Positions 14,214 to 23,575 of a DNA stretch of 64,000 bases are shown piece by piece (the first letter of the stretch is position 1; every line of letters starts with the position of its first letter). The stretch is taken from assembly GCF_024622045.1 (NCBI RefSeq), contig NZ_JANKBP010000011.1; one strand, written 5' to 3'. The DNA comes from Rodentibacter caecimuris (GTDB taxonomy: Bacteria > Pseudomonadota > Gammaproteobacteria > Enterobacterales > Pasteurellaceae). Both the position numbers and the translations under genes were made by a program. Below the pieces are notes generated by a model, which ran no database searches, had not been told where the DNA came from, and worked only from the letters and a program-made list of their open reading frames with translations.

Positions 14214-16853
14214 CTAACCGGTATTACGCATTCCTGCAGCGATACCGGTGATGGTGATCATCAATGCTTGTTCTACATCAGGATTTGGGTGATCCGGATT
14301 TTCGCGGAAACGGTGGAGGAGTTCCGCTTGGAGAAGATTGAGCGGATCGGTGTAAATATTGCGTAATGCGATAGATTCGGCGATCCATGGCAAATCGGAC
14401 ATTAACTCACTGTTATGGGAAAGTGAGAGTACCGTTTGAATATCAGCCTGTAATTGTTGGCGTAAATTTTCGCCCAAATACCAAAGTTCTTTTTTCACCA
14501 AACGTTGATCGTATTGTTGTGAAAGCCAGCTATCCGATTTGCTGAATACCATCTCTAACATACCGATTCGAGTGGAGAAAAACGGCCATGTTTGGCACAT
14601 TTCTTGAATAATATCGCTCTTGCCGTTTTCAATTACTTGACGCACCGCTGCACCAGCTCCCAACCATGCCGGTAACATGAGTCGATTTTGCATCCAAGCG
14701 AAAATCCAAGGAATGGCTCGAAGACTTTCTACACCACCGTTTGGATTACGTTTGGCAGGGCGTGAACCTAGGGGTAATTTAGAGAGTTCTTGTTCCGGTG
14801 TGGCACTGCGGAAGTACGGTACAAAGTCTTTATCACCCCGTACGACATCACGGTAGATTTTGCAAGAAATAGTAGAAAGTTCATCCATTATTTTGCGCCA
14901 TTCCGCTTTAGGTTCCGGTGGCGGTAAGAGATTTGCTTCTAAAATAGCGCTTGCATAAAGATCGAAGGTTTCTACCGCGACAGCCGGTAAACCGAGTTTG
15001 AAGCGGATCATTTCGCCTTGTTCTGTTACGCGTAAGCCATTTTTCAATGAACGTGGCGGTTGAGAAAGTAGCGCCGCATGTGCCGGTGCACCGCCCCGAC
15101 CGATTGTTCCGCCACGTCCGTGGAATAATGTCAGTTCAATACCGAGTTTTTCAGTTAAATTCACAAGCGCCTCTTGTGCACGATATTGTGCCCATGAAGC
15201 AGCCATCATTCCCGCATCTTTGGCTGAATCCGAATAGCCAATCATCACCATTTGGCGGTTATTAATTACGCCTCGATACCAACCGATATCGAAAAGTTGG
15301 CTCATGACATTTTCTGCGGCATCCAAATCATCTAAGGTCTCAAAGAGAGGAACTACCGGTATATGGTAAGAAACCCCGGTTTCTTTTAGTAATAAATGGA
15401 CGGCAAGTACATCGGATGCACTACGTGCCATAGAAATAACGTAACAAGCAATGACGCCTTGTTTTTGTGCCGCAACAACTTTGCAGGTATCAAGAATTTC
15501 TTGTGTTTCTGCAGATGGTGTCCAATTTTGCGGAATTAATGGGCGGCGTGAACTTAATTCACGAATTAAAAAGGCTTGTTTATCTTCTTCTGTCCACTGT
15601 GAATAATCACCTAAACCGATATAACGTGTGATTTCCGCAATGGCATTGGTATGACGTGTACTCTCTTGTCGAATATCCATTTGTGACAAGGTGACGCCAA
15701 AGCAGCGGATACGATGTAAAATATCAAGTAACGAGCCGTTTGCAATAATACGCATACCACACGACATAAGTGATTGATAACAATCATAAAGCGGTTCCCA
15801 AAGTTGGTTATCCTCTAAAATAATCTCACTTTCTGTTACACGAGGCAGACGATCGGCAAGGAGATCATCAAAGTAGGAGAGGGTTGTGGTGAGTTTTGTG
15901 CGTAAGCCTTTTACGACGGTGCGATATGGTTCTAAATGATCGCCATATTTTGTTCGGAATTCATCGGTACATTTCACCATGGAAAGTTCATCAACCAGTT
16001 TGCAGATGTCTTGTAGGAATAAATCTGCCGCTTTCCAACGGGCAAAATTCAGAACTTTTTGGGTAATTGGGGCGGTCACAAACGGGTTTCCGTCACGGTC
16101 GCCGCCCATCCAAGAAGAAATGCGTACCGGCTTTAAACCTACCGGCAAATCATAACCTAAGAATTCACGTGCATTTTCATTTAATTGACGAAGAAATTCC
16201 GGCACAGCTTGCCAAAGGCTGTTTTCTAACATTGCAAATCCCCATTTCGCTTCATCAAAAGGGGTTGGGCGAACGGTGCGAATTTCATTGGTGTGCCAAG
16301 CTTCGGCAATTAAACGAAGGAGTAAACGTTCAATAATGCATCGTTCTTTTGAGGTGAGATCGCCGTGTTCTAATTTACTTAAACATTTGTTAATTTCAAC
16401 ATGCTTATGGATCAGTGAACGGCGCGTGGTTTCTGTTGGATGTGCTGTTAATACAAGTTCGATTAATAGTTTTTCAATGGTGTTATACACCTCGTCTTTT
16501 GAGGCATTTTCAGCTTTCAAACGCGTGAATAGTGTGTGTAAAGAGCGTTCTGAAGGGGCTTTTTGTGAATGTTCTCGGGAGATGGTTTGATATTGTTCTG
16601 CAATATTTGTCAGGTTCAGAAATTGACTGAATGCACGAGCTACAGGAATGATGTTATCCGTTGAAATATTCGCGAGGGTTTCGAGTAATGCTTGACGTGC
16701 GTTATCGTCCCCAGCTCGAGAATCACGGGATAATTTGCGGATATTTTCGATGAGTTCAAGAATATCGGCACCTTGTGCATCGTTAATGGTTTCTCCGAGA
16801 AAGCGCCCTAACATATTGATGTTATTGCGCAGAGTAACATACTCTTGTGTCAT
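14214..16853 (-). CDS. ppc: Phosphoenolpyruvate carboxylase
   Basis: An 879-residue cytosolic enzyme that carboxylates PEP to oxaloacetate, replenishing the TCA cycle. The catalytic histidine motif TAHPTETTRRS is near residue 137. The glycine-rich loop FHGRGGTIGRGGAP is near 580, and the C-terminus MRNTG is the hallmark ending that closes the active site. Length is normal. The outer mobile element ends 31 bases beyond its stop codon, so its original terminator may have been displaced; only a single uptake sequence lies there. Start MTQEYVTLRNNINMLG fits the family. Confidence 0.98.
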   Translation of the reverse strand: MTQEYVTLRNNINMLGRFLGETINDAQGADILELIENIRKLSRDSRAGDDNARQALLETLANISTDNIIPVARAFSQFLNLTNIAEQYQTISREHSQKAPSERSLHTLFTRLKAENASKDEVYNTIEKLLIELVLTAHPTETTRRSLIHKHVEINKCLSKLEHGDLTSKERCIIERLLLRLIAEAWHTNEIRTVRPTPFDEAKWGFAMLENSLWQAVPEFLRQLNENAREFLGYDLPVGLKPVRISSWMGGDRDGNPFVTAPITQKVLNFARWKAADLFLQDICKLVDELSMVKCTDEFRTKYGDHLEPYRTVVKGLRTKLTTTLSYFDDLLADRLPRVTESEIILEDNQLWEPLYDCYQSLMSCGMRIIANGSLLDILHRIRCFGVTLSQMDIRQESTRHTNAIAEITRYIGLGDYSQWTEEDKQAFLIRELSSRRPLIPQNWTPSAETQEILDTCKVVAAQKQGVIACYVISMARSASDVLAVHLLLKETGVSYHIPVVPLFETLDDLDAAENVMSQLFDIGWYRGVINNRQMVMIGYSDSAKDAGMMAASWAQYRAQEALVNLTEKLGIELTLFHGRGGTIGRGGAPAHAALLSQPPRSLKNGLRVTEQGEMIRFKLGLPAVAVETFDLYASAILEANLLPPPEPKAEWRKIMDELSTISCKIYRDVVRGDKDFVPYFRSATPEQELSKLPLGSRPAKRNPNGGVESLRAIPWIFAWMQNRLMLPAWLGAGAAVRQVIENGKSDIIQEMCQTWPFFSTRIGMLEMVFSKSDSWLSQQYDQRLVKKELWYLGENLRQQLQADIQTVLSLSHNSELMSDLPWIAESIALRNIYTDPLNLLQAELLHRFRENPDHPNPDVEQALMITITGIAAGMRNTG

Positions 16854-16969
16854 ATAAACTCCTAAAAAGTAAAATAAAACTGGATATAGATATAACTAAA
16901 AATAGGTGTAGGGTCAAACTCAACAAGATAAAAGATTGATGAAAAACAGGAAAAATAAATTTTTCTAAA

Positions 16970-17018
16970 AAAATAACCGCACTTTTTAACTAAAACATAA
17001 AAAGTGCGGTTATTTTTT
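16970..17018. terminator. Uptake-sequence-pair terminator between ppc and purR
   Basis: AAATAACCGCACTTTTT faces its complement (17000-17017) as an inverted uptake-sequence pair with a T-rich tail. It lies downstream of purR on the minus strand. Confidence 0.8.
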
Positions 17019-17026
17019 AGTATGTT

Positions 17027-18043
17027 TTATAACATGGTTTTAACAGATTTTCTGATAACCAATTCAGGATGAATATCAATGCGACTTTGCTTATGTAATA
17101 AATTATCTTTATCTTTCTGTGAAATGCGTTCAAAGAGCAAATTAACCGCTTGTGCACCTAATCGGGATTTTGATTGGTGAATCGTTGTAAGTGGCGGAGC
17201 ATAAAAACGTGATGAATGAATATTGTCATAACCAATGACCGAAATATCATCCGGTACACGTAATCCTTTTTCTGTGATGGCTGAAATAGCACCGAGTGCC
17301 ATGACATCATTACAACAAAAGACTGCCGTTGGTAGCTCGGTTCGGGCAAGAATTTTATTCATACATTCATAGCCGTCTTCCGGTTCAAAATACCCCTCCA
17401 TTACCCAATCTTGATTAACCGCCAGATTTGCCTCGGTCATCGCTTTCTCAAAACCTTCGTAACGGGTTCTTGCCGTAGTTTTACTCTGTTCCCCTGCGAT
17501 AATACCGATTTTTTTATGACCGCAATCAATCAAATGTTTGGTTGCAAGATAGCCGCCCATAAAGCTGTTATCTTCGATCACATCGGTGTCACTGTTAGGT
17601 CCCCAATCCATTACCACTATCGGTAAGCTGGAAACATTGGAAAGTAAATCAAGGGAAGTTTGGGTATATTCGGAACACATCACAAGCAAACCGTCCACCC
17701 GTTTTTTAACTAACATTTCTAAATGATTTTTAATTTTTTCAGGATCATTTTGCGTGTTGCATAAAAACAGGGAATAGCTTTGGCGATAACAATGTTCCTC
17801 CACGGCATGAATAATTTCGGCGAAGTAGGGGGCTTCACTGGTCGTAACGATCATACCGATAGATTTTGTGGTATTGACTTTCAAACTTCTTGCCACTGCA
17901 CTAGGAGAATATTTTAGGGTTTTAATCGCATGCTGAACGGCTTCTTTCGTTTCTTTTGCAACAAATCGGGTTTTATTTATTACATGGGAAACGGTAGTGG
18001 TGGATACCCCCGCCATTTTTGCCACATCTTTAATTGTTGCCAT
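17027..18043 (-). CDS. purR: Purine repressor PurR (LacI family)
   Basis: A 338-residue LacI-type regulator. The helix-turn-helix MATIKDVAKMAGVSTTTVSH is at the very N-terminus, with hinge helix SPSAVARSLK (about 47-56), followed by the periplasmic-binding-protein fold that binds hypoxanthine/guanine. The start is placed at MATIKDV (18043), not the longer in-frame ATG at 18076, because all family members begin with the helix-turn-helix. It controls purine biosynthesis genes. The neighbouring YnhF-like peptide matches the purR neighbourhood of E. coli. Confidence 0.95.
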   Translation of the reverse strand: MATIKDVAKMAGVSTTTVSHVINKTRFVAKETKEAVQHAIKTLKYSPSAVARSLKVNTTKSIGMIVTTSEAPYFAEIIHAVEEHCYRQSYSLFLCNTQNDPEKIKNHLEMLVKKRVDGLLVMCSEYTQTSLDLLSNVSSLPIVVMDWGPNSDTDVIEDNSFMGGYLATKHLIDCGHKKIGIIAGEQSKTTARTRYEGFEKAMTEANLAVNQDWVMEGYFEPEDGYECMNKILARTELPTAVFCCNDVMALGAISAITEKGLRVPDDISVIGYDNIHSSRFYAPPLTTIHQSKSRLGAQAVNLLFERISQKDKDNLLHKQSRIDIHPELVIRKSVKTML

Positions 18044-18191
18044 AATTGGATTTTCTCTAAAAAAAATTTTTCCCATTATAAGGATTGTTTAGGAATAGTT
18101 AAGTAGGTAACAAAATTTTTTTAAAAAAGGTCGTTTTTTTTCTTTTTCTTGTTAGAATAACAGCGCATCAACATCAATTTAAGGAGAAAAC

Positions 18192-18272
18192 ATGAGTGAT
18201 TTTGGTTATGCGATGATTGCAGTTGTGTTAAGTATGTCTTTTATTGTTGGCTTAACACTTGCTATCTTGTAA
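18192..18272 (+). CDS. YnhF-like 26-residue membrane peptide
   Basis: A 26-residue frame, MSDFGYAMIAVVLSMSFIVG and LTLAIL, with the strong ribosome site AAGGAG six bases before the ATG. It is almost wholly one hydrophobic helix. It is divergent from purR and closed by a terminator. In E. coli the 29-residue membrane peptide YnhF is encoded next to purR, so this is probably its counterpart, although sequence similarity is too short to prove it. Confidence 0.65.
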   Translation: MSDFGYAMIAVVLSMSFIVGLTLAIL

Positions 18273-18290
18273 TTAAGATAGGTTTTTATC

Positions 18291-18332
18291 ATCACCGCAC
18301 TTTGGGTCTCACAAAGTGCGGTGATTTTTTTC
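18291..18332 (+). terminator. Uptake-sequence-pair terminator
   Basis: ATCACCGCACTTTG (18291-18304) pairs with CAAAGTGCGGTGAT (18312-18325), followed by a run of T. Confidence 0.88.
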
Positions 18333-18409
18333 GGTGTTTTTTGCTTGATAGTTAGAAATATGGTAAAACTAACACCGTTTTATTCAGTTAACTAACATTA
18401 GGAAGTACC

Positions 18410-19237
18410 ATGTCAAATTTACAAACAATTATTGAATCAGCATTTGAAAAACGCGCAGATATTACGCCAAAAACCGTGGATGCGGAAACCCGTCGCGCGA
18501 TTGAAGAAGTGATTGAAGGGTTAGACAGTGGAAAATATCGTGTTGCAGAAAAAATTGATGGTGAGTGGGTCACACACCAGTGGTTAAAAAAGGCAGTATT
18601 GCTTTCATTCCGTATCAACGATAACCAAATTATTGATGGTGCGGAAACAAAATACTATGACAAAGTCGCATTAAAATTTGCAGATTATACTGAAGAACGT
18701 TTCCAACAAGAAGGTTTTCGGGTTGTACCATCTGCTACGGTTCGTAAAGGGGCGTATATTTCTAAAAATTGTGTCCTAATGCCGTCTTATGTGAATATCG
18801 GTGCCTATGTTGGCGAAGGTACTATGGTAGATACTTGGGCAACAGTGGGATCCTGCGCTCAAATTGGTAAAAACGTTCACCTATCGGGTGGTGTAGGTAT
18901 CGGTGGGGTATTAGAGCCATTACAAGCTAATCCGACCATTATTGGTGACAACTGCTTTATCGGCGCCCGTTCCGAAGTAGTTGAAGGCGTTATTGTTGAA
19001 GATGGCTGTGTGATTTCAATGGGAGTATTCATTGGTCAATCTACCAAAATTTATGATCGTGAAACCGGTGAAATCCACTATGGTCGTGTGCCTGCCGGCT
19101 CAGTGGTGGTTTCAGGTAGTCTTCCGTCAAAATGCGGTAAATATAGCCTTTATTGTGCAGTTATCGTGAAAAAAGTGGATGCGAAAACCTTAGGGAAAGT
19201 CGGAATCAACGAATTATTGCGCTCAATTGAAGAATAA
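18410..19237 (+). CDS. dapD: Tetrahydrodipicolinate N-succinyltransferase
   Basis: A 275-residue enzyme of the succinylase branch of lysine and diaminopimelate synthesis. It transfers succinyl from succinyl-CoA to tetrahydrodipicolinate. The central left-handed beta-helix of hexapeptide repeats is clear (about residues 105-235: YVNIGAYVGEGTMVDTWATV, GGVGIGGVLEPLQANPTIIG). Length matches E. coli DapD (274). It is monocistronic, with an uptake-sequence terminator downstream. Confidence 0.97.
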   Translation: MSNLQTIIESAFEKRADITPKTVDAETRRAIEEVIEGLDSGKYRVAEKIDGEWVTHQWLKKAVLLSFRINDNQIIDGAETKYYDKVALKFADYTEERFQQEGFRVVPSATVRKGAYISKNCVLMPSYVNIGAYVGEGTMVDTWATVGSCAQIGKNVHLSGGVGIGGVLEPLQANPTIIGDNCFIGARSEVVEGVIVEDGCVISMGVFIGQSTKIYDRETGEIHYGRVPAGSVVVSGSLPSKCGKYSLYCAVIVKKVDAKTLGKVGINELLRSIEE

Positions 19238-19257
19238 TTAAAAATTCTTATGAAAAA

Positions 19258-19297
19258 TAAACCGCACTTTGTTATCACAAAATGCGGTTTTTTATTT
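19258..19297 (+). terminator. Terminator after dapD
   Basis: AACCGCACTTTG pairs with CAAAATGCGGTT (one mismatch), followed by TTTT. Confidence 0.8.
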
Positions 19298-19311
19298 TAT
19301 AAATCAAATTA

Positions 19312-20172
19312 TTATTTCTTTTTGGCTAACATTGTCACAAATTTCATTTTAATGCGATTGCCGTTTTCATCGGTTTTGTGCAATTCACCCATTTCTTCAT
19401 TGTATTTAATTAATTCCCAGTCTTGGTAATAATCTTTTAATTCATTCTCTTTGAAAGTGAAAGAGAAAGGCATTGGGCAAGGCACGTCATGAGTGGACAT
19501 AGCGGCAACAATTAAGTTGTACCCGCCGGTATTGGTATGTTCCTGCATATTTTTGATAATCTCCGGGACGCGTTCGCGGTTTAAGAACATAAATACGACC
19601 GTAGAAAGAATAAAATCGTAGTTTTCTTGAATATTCGCCGTATTGATATCGTAAAGTGCGGTCAAAATTGTCAGATTTTCTTTTTCTTTCGTTTCATTTA
19701 AGAAAGTCAGGCTGTTTTCATTATGATCCCAAGAAGTGACATCATAACCAAGTAAACTGAGAAAGAGCGAATTTCTGCCTTGCCCGCAACCAAGATCGAG
19801 GGTTTTACAAGGGCTAATTATTTTAACCGCACTTTTCACTTCGGAATGGGTTGCCGTCATATTGTATTTTTTGCTGAAGTAATCTTCTTTTTTACAATAA
19901 AAGCCAAGAGTACATTCCAAATCATCTGTTACGGCTTCCACCCGATGCCAAGCTTGCGGTTCAACAAATGGGGTGTCCGTTTCAGGTGTAAAAATATGCT
20001 CAGCAAGTACCTCACCTTTCTCTGTTAATTCATAAAATTTGAGTTTACCTTTTAATACGGTTATCTTTCCCCAAGTGCCCACTTTGGTATTATGTTTTTC
20101 TTGAAACATTTGAGGAAGCTTATCCTTTGTCCAAACGGGCATTTGTTTATAACAGATTAATTCATTTTTCAT
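19312..20172 (-). CDS. tehB: Tellurite-resistance methyltransferase TehB
   Basis: A 286-residue cytosolic SAM-dependent methyltransferase. The N-terminal domain (about 1-90) is cupin-like, as in the long Haemophilus form of TehB. The methyltransferase domain has motif I LDLGCGQGRNSLFLSLLG near residue 122. E. coli TehB is shorter and lacks the N-terminal domain. In Haemophilus the protein has been linked to tellurite and oxidant tolerance. It stands alone here without tehA. Confidence 0.93.
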   Translation of the reverse strand: MKNELICYKQMPVWTKDKLPQMFQEKHNTKVGTWGKITVLKGKLKFYELTEKGEVLAEHIFTPETDTPFVEPQAWHRVEAVTDDLECTLGFYCKKEDYFSKKYNMTATHSEVKSAVKIISPCKTLDLGCGQGRNSLFLSLLGYDVTSWDHNENSLTFLNETKEKENLTILTALYDINTANIQENYDFILSTVVFMFLNRERVPEIIKNMQEHTNTGGYNLIVAAMSTHDVPCPMPFSFTFKENELKDYYQDWELIKYNEEMGELHKTDENGNRIKMKFVTMLAKKK

Positions 20173-20207
20173 TGTTGTTCTCCAATAACTCGTTCAGTCA
20201 TTTACCA

Positions 20208-21228
20208 TTATTTTTCAACGGTAAACGCCAACATCATACCGGTGTCTTCATGTTCCAATAAATGACAATGAGCCATATAAGGGGCTTGGTTACTGGCTAA
20301 ATAATTAAATTTAACGAGTATCTCGCTGATCGCACCATTCACGCTTACCGTATCTTTCCAGCCTTGACGGTGTGCGGTAGGTGGTTTTCCGTTTTCGCTT
20401 AGGATTCGGAATTGTGTGCCATGCACATGAAATGGGTGTAACATCATATCACTTTCTCCGGAAATTACCCATTTTTCATATTGTCCCTGTTTGGCACTAA
20501 ATACAGGGGGATGATGGAAACTTTGACCGTTAATTCGATTTGCCGTCCAAATATCTAATGCTGCTTTTTTAGGCGCATTCATATCTCCATCGTGTGGCAT
20601 ATGTGACATATGGGTATCGTGCGACATCGGCATAGTGTGTTGCGGCATATGCATATGATGCGTCATGTTCATACCTTGATGACCGTATTTTTGCATGAAT
20701 AATTGCATTCCTTGGTGATCTAATTCCGGATCCATGCTGAGCTGAAAATGGCGGACTACAATATCATTCGGTATTTTTACTTCAGATAAGTTTGCCAATT
20801 TTGTCGGTAAATTGCCTTGTCCTTTTTGTAACGTAGTTTCTAGACTTAATACCGGTAGTTTTTGATTGAACGGAGGTAATCCCATGTCCATTTGATCTGA
20901 CTAAATCCACCGCTTTACCATCACTCAAATCAATCAGAACCTCAAAACGTTCTCCTATAATCATTTCTAATTCATTGACTTTTATCGGTTCATTCAAAAA
21001 TCCGCCATCACTTGCGATAACATACATAGGCCGTTCATCGCTGGTTGCAAGTCTGAGTGAGCGGGCATTACAGCCGTTGAGTAAACGTAATCTTACCCAG
21101 TCTTTTGGAGTGATATGTTTAGGATATTGCGCGCCATTTGTTAGCATTGTATCGCCAAACCCATTTCATCGGTATCCTGCCATTGCAATGAAAAGCGCAC
21201 TGTGTTTTAAGAAATTTCTCCATTGCAT
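20208..21228 (-). pseudogene. Multicopper oxidase (CueO-like), deleted and frameshifted
   Basis: The N-terminus at 21228 reads MQWRNFLKHSALFIAMAG, a signal-peptide start, and hits TGA within about 20 codons. The sequence then jumps to the middle of a multicopper oxidase (TMLTNGAQYPKHITPKDWVRLRL); the first cupredoxin domain, about 170 residues, is missing. A one-base deletion near 20895 shifts the frame between KAVDLV and KMDMGLPPFN. The C-terminal part keeps a Met/His-rich insert (HMHMPQHTMPMSHDTH) and copper ligands HPFHVHG and HCHLLEHEDTGM. CueO oxidises Cu(I) in the periplasm; this copy cannot be functional. Confidence 0.88.
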
Positions 21229-21372
21229 AATAATTTTCTCTTTAAGTTGTTGAGTAGAGTCGCAAGGATAAAGCTTGACCTTAGGTAAAGATCAAGTGGG
21301 AATTGTATGATCTTGAAGAAATTTTTGATAAAGAAAAAGGCGACTAATGCCGCCTAATTCGTATTGAATGAA

Positions 21373-23421
21373 TTATTTCACCTGCATACCGGCTGTTACG
21401 CCACTATCTGCAGAAAGTAAGAATAAATCACTGCCACCACTGCCGGCGGAAAGAATCATCCCCTCAGATACGCCAAACTTCATTTTACGTGGTGCAAGAT
21501 TTGCTACCATAATCACGAACCGACCTTCTAATTCTTCCGGTTTACTATAGGCTGCTTTGATTCCGGAGAACACTTGACGGGTATGATCACCAAGATCCAA
21601 TTCAAAACGTAAAAGTTTATTGGATTCCGGCACGGCTTCGCATTTCAACACTTTTGCCACACGTAGATCTAGTTTGGCAAAATCATCAATAGTGATGGTG
21701 TCGGAAATGGGTTCTACGTTAGAAAGTGCGGTTGATTTTGCCGCTGTTTTTTCTGTAACTTTGTTTGATTCGGCAAATAATCTCTTGGTTTCTTCTACCA
21801 CCGCGTCAATTTGTTTTTTCTCTAAACGGGAGAATAAAGATTTAAACGGAGCGATTTGGTGATCAAATAAAGGTCGGGTAATGTTATTCCAACGCAATTC
21901 GCTTTGTAAAAAGGCTTCTGCACGTTCTGCTAATTTCGGTAATACCGGTTTTAAGTAAGTCATCAACACTCGGAATAGTTCAATGCCCATCGAGCAGACG
22001 GTTTGCAGTTCAGCTTCTTTGCCTTCCGCTTTTGCGATTAGCCAAGGCGCTTTTTCATCGATATATTTATTAGCTTTATCGGTGAGAGCCATAATTTCAC
22101 GAATCGCTTTATTGTATTCACGGGTTTCATAATAAGTCGCGATTTGTTCTGCTTGTGCGGTAAATTCAGCAAAAAGAGCCTCATCTTCTAATTTGGAAGC
22201 AAGTTTTCCGTCAAAACGTTTGGTGATAAAACCGGCATTTCGAGAGGCTAAATTGACTAATTTATTAACAATATCGGTATTTACACGCTGCACAAAATCA
22301 TCAAGATTGAAATCAAGATCTTCAATACGATTATTGAGTTTTGCCGCATAGTAATAACGTAAGCATTCAGGATCGATGTGATCCAAATAGGTGCTTGCTT
22401 GAATGAACGTGCCGCGAGATTTTGACATTTTCGCACCATCTACGGTGACATAACCGTGGGCAAATACATTGGTCGGTTTGCGATAGTTGCAGCCTTCCAA
22501 CATCGCAGGCCAAAACAGACTATGGAAATACACGATATCTTTTCCGATGAAATGGTAAAGTTCCGCCTCGCTGTTTTCAGCCCAAAACTCATTGAAATCA
22601 ATGCCTTCACGATCACAAAGATTTTTGAATGACGCCATATAGCCAATTGGGGCATCCAACCATACATAGAAGAATTTATCCTTTTCTCCCGGGATTTCAA
22701 AACCAAAATAAGGCGCATCGCGGGAAATATCCCATTGTTGCAAACCGCTTTCAAACCATTCTTGCATTTTATTGGCGATTTCAGGTTGAAGCGAACCGGA
22801 ACGCGTCCATTCTTGCAACATATTCTCAAATGCTGGCAAATCAAAGAAAAAGTGTTCGGATTCCTTTACAATGGGTGTCGCACCGGATACGGCAGAACGC
22901 GGATTAATTAAATCCATTGGGCTATAAGTAGAAGCACAAACCTCACAGTTATCGCCATATTGATCTTCTGCTTTGCATTTCGGACAAGTCCCTTTTACAA
23001 AACGATCCGGCAAAAACATATTTTTCTCAGGATCATAAAGTTGAGCAATCACTTTGCTTTTTATGAAACCGTTTGATTTTAACTTGTTATAAATTTCTGC
23101 TGTGATTTGTTTGTTTTCTTCACTGTGTGTGGAGTGGTAATTATCGAAACTAATATTAAAACCGGCAAAATCACGAATATGATCCGCTTTCGCCTTCTCG
23201 ATTAATTCTTCAGGTGTGATGCCTAATTTATCGGCATTCAACATAATTGGTGTGCCGTGTGCATCATCCGCACAGACAAAATGGATTTTATTGCCACGCA
23301 TACGCTGAAAACGCACCCAAATATCCGCTTGAATATGTTCTAACATATGACCTAAATGGATCGCGCCATTGGCATAAGGCAAGGCGCAAGTCACTAAAAT
23401 TTTACGGGGTTGAGTTATCAT
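21373..23421 (-). CDS. metG: Methionyl-tRNA synthetase
   Basis: A 682-residue class I synthetase charging tRNA-Met. The HIGH-type motif is YANGAIHLGHMLE (about 15-27) and the KMSKS motif is GAKMSKSRG (about 330). The zinc-knuckle cysteines CPKCKAEDQYGDNCEVC lie near 145-161. The C-terminal EMAP/Trbp111 tRNA-binding domain (about 580-682, FAKLDLRVAKVLKCE) makes it the long dimeric form, as in E. coli. It is divergent from the Mrp gene. Confidence 0.97.
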   Translation of the reverse strand: MITQPRKILVTCALPYANGAIHLGHMLEHIQADIWVRFQRMRGNKIHFVCADDAHGTPIMLNADKLGITPEELIEKAKADHIRDFAGFNISFDNYHSTHSEENKQITAEIYNKLKSNGFIKSKVIAQLYDPEKNMFLPDRFVKGTCPKCKAEDQYGDNCEVCASTYSPMDLINPRSAVSGATPIVKESEHFFFDLPAFENMLQEWTRSGSLQPEIANKMQEWFESGLQQWDISRDAPYFGFEIPGEKDKFFYVWLDAPIGYMASFKNLCDREGIDFNEFWAENSEAELYHFIGKDIVYFHSLFWPAMLEGCNYRKPTNVFAHGYVTVDGAKMSKSRGTFIQASTYLDHIDPECLRYYYAAKLNNRIEDLDFNLDDFVQRVNTDIVNKLVNLASRNAGFITKRFDGKLASKLEDEALFAEFTAQAEQIATYYETREYNKAIREIMALTDKANKYIDEKAPWLIAKAEGKEAELQTVCSMGIELFRVLMTYLKPVLPKLAERAEAFLQSELRWNNITRPLFDHQIAPFKSLFSRLEKKQIDAVVEETKRLFAESNKVTEKTAAKSTALSNVEPISDTITIDDFAKLDLRVAKVLKCEAVPESNKLLRFELDLGDHTRQVFSGIKAAYSKPEELEGRFVIMVANLAPRKMKFGVSEGMILSAGSGGSDLFLLSADSGVTAGMQVK

Positions 23422-23575
23422 TTTTATTCTCTTTTATTTACACAAAAAATTGTGCGCTATCTTACCCGATAAACGGTATTTTTTCTAGTTCGGTCACATT
23501 TTGTCTTAACAGAATAGCATTAAAATGGTTAAATACGCCTGATGAATTTACTCTATTGTTTTAGTAGGATTTTTT

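Noticed and set aside
22440..22844. Long minus-strand open frame inside metG
   Set aside because: It is an alternative frame of a well-conserved gene, with no ribosome site or family features.
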